From: Caldisericia bacterium
Lineage (GTDB): Bacteria; Caldisericota; Caldisericia; UBA6126; JAGPKI01
Length of the DNA: 10,926 nt
Direction of reading: 5' to 3'
Assembly: GCA_018054005.1 (NCBI GenBank)
Contig: JAGPKI010000042.1
Location: 1 to 10,926, forward strand
Part shown: piece after piece, positions 6,022 to 10,926 of the stretch
Layout: the number at the start of each line of letters is the position of its first letter
Numbering within the stretch: position 1 is the first letter of the stretch
Notes under the pieces: generated by a model
What the model was told of the DNA's origin: nothing
Databases searched by the model: none
What the model saw: the letters and a program-made list of their open reading frames with translations, nothing else
Made by a program: the position numbers and the translations under genes

Positions 6022-6565
6022 ACTTTCTCTTCACATTATTGATATTGTGCAAAATTCAATTTCAGCAAAAGCTAATTTGATAGAAATGATAATATTCGAA
6101 GATTCAAAAAATGATTATATAACAATTGAGATAAAAGATAATGGTATAGGAATTGAAAAGGATATTTTAGAGAAAGTTCAGGATTCTTTTTATACAACTA
6201 AAAGTGGTAAAGAAGTAGGTTTTGGTATACCTCTTTTTAAACAGATTGCATTATTATGCGATGGCGAGTTTAAAATAGAGAGTAAGGAAAATTTTGGTAC
6301 AAGAATTTATGCAAAATTTAGAAAAAGTCATCCAAATTTATCACCAATTGGTGATTTAGAAAATAGTTTTTTAATCTTAATTATTGCTTGTGCTTGTGAT
6401 TTTTATATTTATTATAATAAGGATGGCAAAATTTTTGAGTTTGACACAAAAAAAATTAAAAATTTTTTGGGTGATGTACCTTTGAGCCACCCAGAAGTTA
6501 TTAAATTTTTGAAAAGTTATTTTTATGAAAATTTTGAAAAGATGGAGGCGAATTGTGAAAGTTGA
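6014..6565 (+). CDS. GHKL-type ATPase (histidine kinase-like ATP-binding domain)
   Basis: This stand-alone HATPase has 183 residues. The N box is HIIDIVQNSISAKA (N14), the G1 box is DNGIGI (42-47), and the lid with G2 box reads FYTTKSGKEVGFGIPLFKQ (59-77). All ATP/Mg-binding residues seem present, so nucleotide binding is expected. There is no dimerisation/phosphoacceptor domain, so it is not a complete sensor kinase. Residues 115-183 form a second small domain seen in the hydrogenase-cluster version of this family. Such ATPases lie between HydC and HndB in clostridial clusters; their role is not established and may be regulatory. The gene overlaps nuoE-like by 8 bp at its start and the HndB-like gene by 11 bp at its end. 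Confidence 0.9.
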   Translation: MDELSLHIIDIVQNSISAKANLIEMIIFEDSKNDYITIEIKDNGIGIEKDILEKVQDSFYTTKSGKEVGFGIPLFKQIALLCDGEFKIESKENFGTRIYAKFRKSHPNLSPIGDLENSFLILIIACACDFYIYYNKDGKIFEFDTKKIKNFLGDVPLSHPEVIKFLKSYFYENFEKMEANCES

Positions 6566-6911
6566 AGATTTACGAAAATTAAGAGAAAAAGTTCAAAAAG
6601 AAATGGAATTAAGAAAAGGTAAAGCAAGGGTTAATATAGTCGTAGGTATGGGCACAAGTGGAATTGCGGCTGGAGCAAGAGAGGTTTTAAAAACACTTAT
6701 TGATGAAATCGAAAAAAGGAATTTAACAGATGTAATAATTTCTCAAACTGGGGAAAAAGATTTTCCATCTAAAGAGCCATTTGTTATTGTTAAAGAAGAA
6801 GGAAAACCAGATACTATATATGGAAATGTATCGCCTGATATTGCAAGAAGAATAATTGTTGAGCATATTATAAATGGAAATCAAATTTCTGATTATATTA
6901 TAAAAATTTGA
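6555..6911 (+). CDS. HndB-like ferredoxin-fold protein lacking all cysteine ligands
   Basis: The start is GTG 6555, 6 bases after GGAGG (6544-6548). The in-frame ATG at 6525 would add ten residues lying wholly in the upstream gene and lacks a ribosome site. The product has 118 residues, the usual length of HndB-type 2Fe-2S thioredoxin-like proteins. It keeps the fold signature: VNIVVGMGTSGIAAGAREVL (27-45), EIEKRNLTDVIISQTG, and a C-terminal YGNVSPDIARRIIVEHIINGNQI. In the canonical family the motif reads GTCGIAAGAREV and later TGC-x3-C; here they are GTS (S35) and TGEKDFP (65-71). There is no cysteine anywhere, so it cannot hold a cysteine-ligated 2Fe-2S cluster. The rest is well conserved, so a structural or docking role beside NuoF is inferred. 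Confidence 0.88.
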   Translation: MKVEDLRKLREKVQKEMELRKGKARVNIVVGMGTSGIAAGAREVLKTLIDEIEKRNLTDVIISQTGEKDFPSKEPFVIVKEEGKPDTIYGNVSPDIARRIIVEHIINGNQISDYIIKI

Positions 6912-6920
6912 GGTGGAAAG

Positions 6921-8558
6921 ATGACTATTTTAACTGTTTTAATTTGTAGTGGAGCTGCATGTCTTTCATCAGGGGAAGAGGCTGTTAAAAATAAATTAAT
7001 GACTTTAATAAATGAAAAGAATTTACAAGATGAGGTTAAAGTTATTGAAACTGGCTGTATGGGTCCTTGTCAGTATGGCCCTTTAATGATTGTTTATCCT
7101 GATAATTCTTTTTATATTAGCTTAAATGAAGATAAAATCGAAAAGATTGTAGATGAACATTTCATTAAAGGTAGACCGGTAAAAGAGTATTTGTGGGAAA
7201 CTCCTGAAACAAGAAAAAAAGTTGAAGAAAAGAAAATCATCCCTTTTTTCGAAAAACAACTAAAGATAGTTTTAGGTAATTGTGGAAATATAGATCCAGA
7301 AAATATAGATGAATATATTGGAACAGGTGGATATGAAGCTTTAGCTAAAGTTCTTACAGAAATGACGCCAGAAGAGGTTATTGATGTAGTAACAAAATCT
7401 GGTTTAAGAGGAAGAGGAGGAGCAGGTTTTCCAACTGGCCTTAAATGGAAATTTGCAAGAGAAGCAAAAGGTGACCAAAAATTTGTTATATGTAATGGTG
7501 ATGAAGGGGATCCTGGTGCTTTTATGGATAGGTCAGTTTGCGAAGGCGATCCACATACAGTTTTGGAGGGAATGGCAATAGCAGGATATGCAATTGGCGC
7601 TAATAAAGGATATATTTATATCAGAGCTGAATATCCACTTTCTGTTAAGAGATTACAATTAGCGTTAAAACAAGCAAAAAAATATGGTTTAATAGGGAAA
7701 AAAATATTAGAAACAGATTTTAATTTTGATATTGATATAAGAATTGGAGCAGGTGCTTTTGTTTGTGGAGAAGAAACAGCATTGATAGCATCTATTGAGG
7801 GCGAAAGAGGGCAACCAAGACCAAGACCACCATTTCCAGCTCAAAAGGGTTTATGGGGTAAACCCACTATTATAAATAATGTTGAAACTTTGTCAAATAT
7901 AAGAAAAATAATTTTAAATGGTCCAGAGTGGTTTTCTTCAGTTGGAACTGAAAAAAGTAAAGGAACAAAAGTTTTTGCACTTTCTGGCAAAGTTATTAAC
8001 ACTGGTCTTGTAGAAGTTCCAATTGGAATAAGTCTTAGAGAAATAATTTTTGATATCGGTGGTGGAATCGCCAATGGTAAAAAATTTAAAGCTGTTCAAA
8101 TTGGTGGACCTTCTGGCGGTTGTGTTTCTGAACAAAATCTTGATACACCAGTTGATTATGAATCTTTAACATCGCTTGGAGCTATAATGGGTTCTGGTGG
8201 ATTAATTGTTCTTGATGAAGATAACTGTATGGTTGATATTGCTAAGTTTTTCCTTGAATTTACTGTTGATGAATCTTGTGGTCAATGTATTCCATGTAGA
8301 GTTGGTTTGAAACAAATGTATAATATACTTGATAAAATAACAAAAGGCAAAGGAACAATGGAAGATATAACTCGACTCGAAGAATTAGCTAAAGTTGTTA
8401 AATCAACAAGTTTATGTGCTTTAGGTCAAACAGCCCCTAATCCAGTGTTATCTACTTTGAAATATTTTAGAGATGAATATTATGAACATATTAAAGAGAA
8501 AAAATGTAGAGCAAATGTTTGTAAATTTGATGAAATAGAAGAAAAAGTTATAAAGTGA
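6921..8558 (+). CDS. NuoF/HydB-type NADH-binding flavoprotein without C-terminal ferredoxin domain
   Basis: This 545-residue FMN- and NADH-binding subunit of HydB/HndC/NuoF type oxidises or reduces pyridine nucleotide and exchanges electrons with its iron-sulfur partners. The N-terminal 2Fe-2S thioredoxin-like domain has C9, C14, C46 and C50. The NADH/FMN core has GLRGRGGAGFP (161-171), CNGDEGDPGAFMDR (191-204) and CGEETALIASIEG (282-294). An SLBB part follows (about 350-430), and the 4Fe-4S site is C453, C456, C459 (SCGQCIPC) and C499. HydB relatives go on after the R-x-E-Y and C-x4-C segment with two 4Fe-4S motifs (about 60 more residues). Here the protein ends 11 residues after C534, and I see no ferredoxin motif in the 3' flank. 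Ribosome site GAGGTGG lies before the ATG. No catalytic HydA follows. Confidence 0.95.
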   Translation: MTILTVLICSGAACLSSGEEAVKNKLMTLINEKNLQDEVKVIETGCMGPCQYGPLMIVYPDNSFYISLNEDKIEKIVDEHFIKGRPVKEYLWETPETRKKVEEKKIIPFFEKQLKIVLGNCGNIDPENIDEYIGTGGYEALAKVLTEMTPEEVIDVVTKSGLRGRGGAGFPTGLKWKFAREAKGDQKFVICNGDEGDPGAFMDRSVCEGDPHTVLEGMAIAGYAIGANKGYIYIRAEYPLSVKRLQLALKQAKKYGLIGKKILETDFNFDIDIRIGAGAFVCGEETALIASIEGERGQPRPRPPFPAQKGLWGKPTIINNVETLSNIRKIILNGPEWFSSVGTEKSKGTKVFALSGKVINTGLVEVPIGISLREIIFDIGGGIANGKKFKAVQIGGPSGGCVSEQNLDTPVDYESLTSLGAIMGSGGLIVLDEDNCMVDIAKFFLEFTVDESCGQCIPCRVGLKQMYNILDKITKGKGTMEDITRLEELAKVVKSTSLCALGQTAPNPVLSTLKYFRDEYYEHIKEKKCRANVCKFDEIEEKVIK

Positions 8559-8959
8559 ATAAGAATATCATTTGAAAAAGTAGAAGATTTCCAAAAAACA
8601 AATTGAAAAGAATTTTTATTGTTTTACATAATAATTAGACTAAGAATTATTAACAAAAATAAATTAATTTTAATCTATGATAGTGTTGATATTGTTTACC
8701 ATTTTAATCTTATCATCAATAGAAAAAATTAGATTACTAATTATGAATCATATAGATAATATCTTTTATATAACAAAAATTAAAATATAAATAATTACCG
8801 AGAAAATGATTTAAATTTCAGACACAATGTTTTTTATATCTATTAATTATTTTTAATTTTTCAGACCGATAAAAAGTTAAAACGAGAATTTTAGAAAAGA
8901 TTTTTTTAAATTTCATAAATAATTAAAAATTAATATCTCACTTTGCAATAACAAATATA
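8559..8959. other. AT-rich intergenic region after the NuoF-type gene
   Basis: About 400 bp carry no convincing coding frame on either strand and no remnant of a hydrogenase catalytic subunit that I can recognise. An AT-only hairpin, TAATAATT/AATTATTA (8629-8636 and 8645-8652), is too weak to call a terminator. I see no tRNA, riboswitch or repeat of the GTTTACAAAA type here. Confidence 0.6.
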
Positions 8960-8987
8960 TTGACAAATTTGAAAATTATTATAAAAT
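8960..8987 (+). promoter_or_regulatory. Sigma-70-type promoter of the SLH-binding protein gene
   Basis: TTGACA (8960-8965), a 16-bp spacer and TAAAAT (8982-8987; TATAAA at 8980 overlaps) form a promoter about 80 bp before the gene. The -35 context ATATTGACAAATTT is the same as at the propeller gene. Confidence 0.6.
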
Positions 8988-9000
8988 TTAAAAGAAAAAA

Positions 9001-9009
9001 GGGAGGTGA
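9001..9009 (+). promoter_or_regulatory. Extra upstream Shine-Dalgarno in the SLH gene leader
   Basis: GGGAGGTGA is nearly fully complementary to the 16S rRNA tail, but no ATG or TTG follows at a normal distance, and the GTG at 9006 lies inside it. The gene itself uses a second site, AAGGAGG at 9057-9063. An ATA at 9012 opens a lysine-rich 21-codon frame that ends at 9077 inside the gene start. This is the same layout as at 2054-2120. Confidence 0.4.
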
Positions 9010-9069
9010 GAATAAGTTCCAAAAAAACAGCAAAAAAATTTAAAAAACCTTACAAAAAGGAGGGTTTAG

Positions 9070-10926
9070 ATGTTTAAAAAAGTTTTAGCAGTAATGTTAG
9101 TACTGCTGTTATTAGTTGGTTTTGGTGCATGGGGTAGTGTTTTTGCTCAAGCGAAATTCCCTGATGTACCTGAAAGTTATTGGGCTTACAAAGAGATTAA
9201 TAAACTTGTTGAACTTGGTATTTTAAAAGGTTATCCAGATGGGACTTTTAAACCAGGAAATAATGTTACAAGAGCAGAATTTGCCACAATGGTTGTTCTC
9301 GCAAAGAAATTAACTCTTATTTCTCCTGCAACACCAACATTTAAAGATGTTCCAACCAATCACTGGGCATACAAACAAGTTGAGACAGCAGCAAAAGCAG
9401 GATATCTTAAGGGTTATCCAGACGGAACATTTGGTCCAAGTAGAAATATTACACGTCAAGAAATTGCTGCGACTTTAGTGAATGTTTTAGGTTTAACCCC
9501 TGAAGCCTCAAAAATCACTGAACCTGTTTGTTTAGCAAATGATGAGAATAAAATTGCAAGTTGGGCAATTGGTGCTATGACTATAGCTGTAAGACCAAAA
9601 GTACAAATTCTGAAATGGGATAAAGATAGAAACATTCGTCCAACTGCTAACGGAACAAGAGCAGAATGTGCTTTTGGAGTTTATCAGATTCTATATCCAC
9701 CAACAGCGAACACAAAGAAGAATATGTCAATTGTAAATGAAGAAGGACCTGAAAGTTTTATGACTTTAACTTCAGATAGTGCATATACTGCAATGGCAGT
9801 TTCTTTCTTACATAGTGGTTTAATTGGTGCTCATCCAAGTGGAACAATGTATCCAGAGATGGCAGTTGCTGTTCCAAGCGAAGCAAATGGATTACTTAAA
9901 ATTGATAAAGCAAATGGAACCATGGAAGTCACATATAAACTTCGTAAAGGTATAAAATGGTGGGATGGAACTGAAGTTACTGCAGATGATATTATGACAA
10001 GTTACAAGATGATTATGGCACCTGAAGTTGCTGTTGTATCAAGATGGCCTCAAGATGAGATTACAAAAATTGAAAAAGTTGATAACTATACTGTTAAAGC
10101 AACTTATAAAATTATGAATATCTACTGTTTACTTGGTTGGAGTATATATCCATCTAAAATATTCAAAGATTTGGTTGAAACAAATCCAGGAGCAATAAAT
10201 GCACATGAGTTTAATTTAAAACCAATGTATGCTGGACCATATAAGATTAAAGAATATGTTGAAGGACAATATATAATATATGAAAAGAACAAGAATTGGT
10301 TTGGTGGAGAGCCAGTATTAGATACCATTACTGTTAGATTTATACAGGATACAAATACAATTTTAGCTAACTTACTCACTGGAACAATTGATATGGGACA
10401 ACAGGTACTTTTAATTGACCAAGCACAGCTATTTGAGAAAAGAATGGGGAAAGATTTTAATGTATATTATGTTCCAGGAACTGGTGGTGGATTGATGCAT
10501 ATTAACCATGAGTCAGTGTGGTTTAAGGATAAAAGAGTAAGACAGGCATTTATGTATGCTATTGATAGAGCTGAAGTAACAAGAAGAGGAGGAGTTGGAT
10601 TAGAGCCATATAGATCATGCTTACCACCTGGCTCAAGAGATTGGATACCTGTACTTGACAAATATAACTGGACAGATAAGAATGTTGAAATTGCAAATAA
10701 ATTACTTGATGAAGCAGGTTGGAAGATGGGATCTGATGGAATTAGAATTCTTCCAGATGGAACAAAAGCGATTTTAAAGATACCATATGCAGTAGGCGCA
10801 GCATTCAGAGAAAGAGAAGTAACTGTAATGGAACCAATGCTAAAGAAAGTTGGTATAAAAGTTGAACATAACCCTATGGACTTCAATGCATTATTAGATA
10901 GTGAGGATAAAGGAACATACACAATT
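9070..10926 (+). CDS. Secreted SLH-anchored family 5 (peptide/nickel-type) solute-binding protein, 3' end outside window
   Basis: ATG 9070 lies 6 bases after AAGGAGG (9057-9063). The frame is open for 619 codons to the window edge. A Sec signal peptide comes first (hydrophobic AVMLVLLLLVGFG, cleavage probably near VFAQA, about residue 28). Three S-layer homology domains follow: about 30-78 (FPDVPESYWAYKEI...GYPDGTFKPGNNVTRAEF), about 88-138 (FKDVPTNHWAYKQV...ITRQEI), and a weaker third at about 150-207 with TRAE. A family 5 extracellular solute-binding domain then starts near residue 219. It has the characteristic YKLRKGIKWWDGTEVTADDI (about 291-310) and FKDKRVRQAFMYAIDRAEV further on. Family members bind oligopeptides or similar ligands and deliver them to an ABC importer. 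Here anchoring is by SLH domains to the cell wall and not by a lipidated cysteine. No transporter genes are visible in the window. Confidence 0.95.
   Translation, partial: MFKKVLAVMLVLLLLVGFGAWGSVFAQAKFPDVPESYWAYKEINKLVELGILKGYPDGTFKPGNNVTRAEFATMVVLAKKLTLISPATPTFKDVPTNHWAYKQVETAAKAGYLKGYPDGTFGPSRNITRQEIAATLVNVLGLTPEASKITEPVCLANDENKIASWAIGAMTIAVRPKVQILKWDKDRNIRPTANGTRAECAFGVYQILYPPTANTKKNMSIVNEEGPESFMTLTSDSAYTAMAVSFLHSGLIGAHPSGTMYPEMAVAVPSEANGLLKIDKANGTMEVTYKLRKGIKWWDGTEVTADDIMTSYKMIMAPEVAVVSRWPQDEITKIEKVDNYTVKATYKIMNIYCLLGWSIYPSKIFKDLVETNPGAINAHEFNLKPMYAGPYKIKEYVEGQYIIYEKNKNWFGGEPVLDTITVRFIQDTNTILANLLTGTIDMGQQVLLIDQAQLFEKRMGKDFNVYYVPGTGGGLMHINHESVWFKDKRVRQAFMYAIDRAEVTRRGGVGLEPYRSCLPPGSRDWIPVLDKYNWTDKNVEIANKLLDEAGWKMGSDGIRILPDGTKAILKIPYAVGAAFREREVTVMEPMLKKVGIKVEHNPMDFNALLDSEDKGTYTI

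Noticed and set aside
7841..8135. Two minus-strand open frames within the NuoF-type gene
   Set aside because: They lie opposite a highly conserved coding region, show no known motif or ribosome site, and are shadows of the + strand gene.
8559..8959. A remnant of a hydrogenase catalytic subunit after NuoF
   Set aside because: No cysteine-rich motif or ferredoxin-like frame could be read in this AT-rich stretch.
10122..10922. Two minus-strand open frames opposite the solute-binding gene
   Set aside because: The + strand frame is open through the whole region and encodes a clear family 5 binding domain; the minus frames have no recognisable features.

Overview
The window is strongly AT-rich, with AT-rich codons, strong Shine-Dalgarno sites (AAGGAGG) and close-packed operons. 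It carries [FeFe]-hydrogenase-type flavin and iron-sulfur genes and an S-layer-homology (SLH) surface protein. This suggests an anaerobic bacterium, probably fermentative, of the Clostridia/Thermoanaerobacterales kind or a similarly AT-rich deep lineage (Caldisericota, Dictyoglomota or Thermotogota-like). I cannot fix the taxon from sequence alone. All genes seen are on the + strand.

Layout. (1) 3-395: 3' end of a hydrogenase-like iron-sulfur protein, with a perfect 12-bp hairpin at its stop codon. (2) 449-4096: a block flanked by two near-identical 38-bp direct repeats, each holding a GTTTACAAAA/TTTTGTAAAC palindrome. Inside it are a dead IS4-family insertion sequence (about 516-1926) and a secreted PQQ-type beta-propeller gene (2117-3991). 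The propeller gene has eight 120-bp tandem repeats, its own promoter and a good intrinsic terminator. (3) 4322-8558: an operon-like run of a small secreted unknown protein, a DRTGG protein, a PHP-like protein, a NuoE/HydC subunit, a GHKL ATPase, an HndB-like protein and a NuoF/HydB flavoprotein. (4) 8559-9069: an intergenic stretch with a promoter near its end. (5) 9070-end: a secreted protein with three SLH domains fused to a family 5 solute-binding domain, cut by the window edge.

How the genes fit together. Part 3 has the gene order of the clostridial HydABC/Hnd electron-bifurcating hydrogenase clusters, and the gene fragment at 3-395 is a usual member of such clusters. The block in part 2 therefore seems to have been inserted into the cluster. 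The cluster is also altered. No catalytic HydA follows NuoF. NuoF ends without the usual C-terminal two-cluster ferredoxin domain. The HndB-like protein has no cysteine at all, and the PHP-like protein has lost most metal ligands and its C-terminal end. NuoE, the core of NuoF and the GHKL ATPase keep every recognisable cofactor motif. This looks more like a hydrogenase module reduced to, or reused as, an NADH-oxidising diaphorase with regulatory partners than like simple decay.

The two surface-protein genes (propeller and SLH-binding protein) share a similar promoter (ATATTGACAAATTT) and an odd leader with two Shine-Dalgarno sites, which hints at a shared expression mode.
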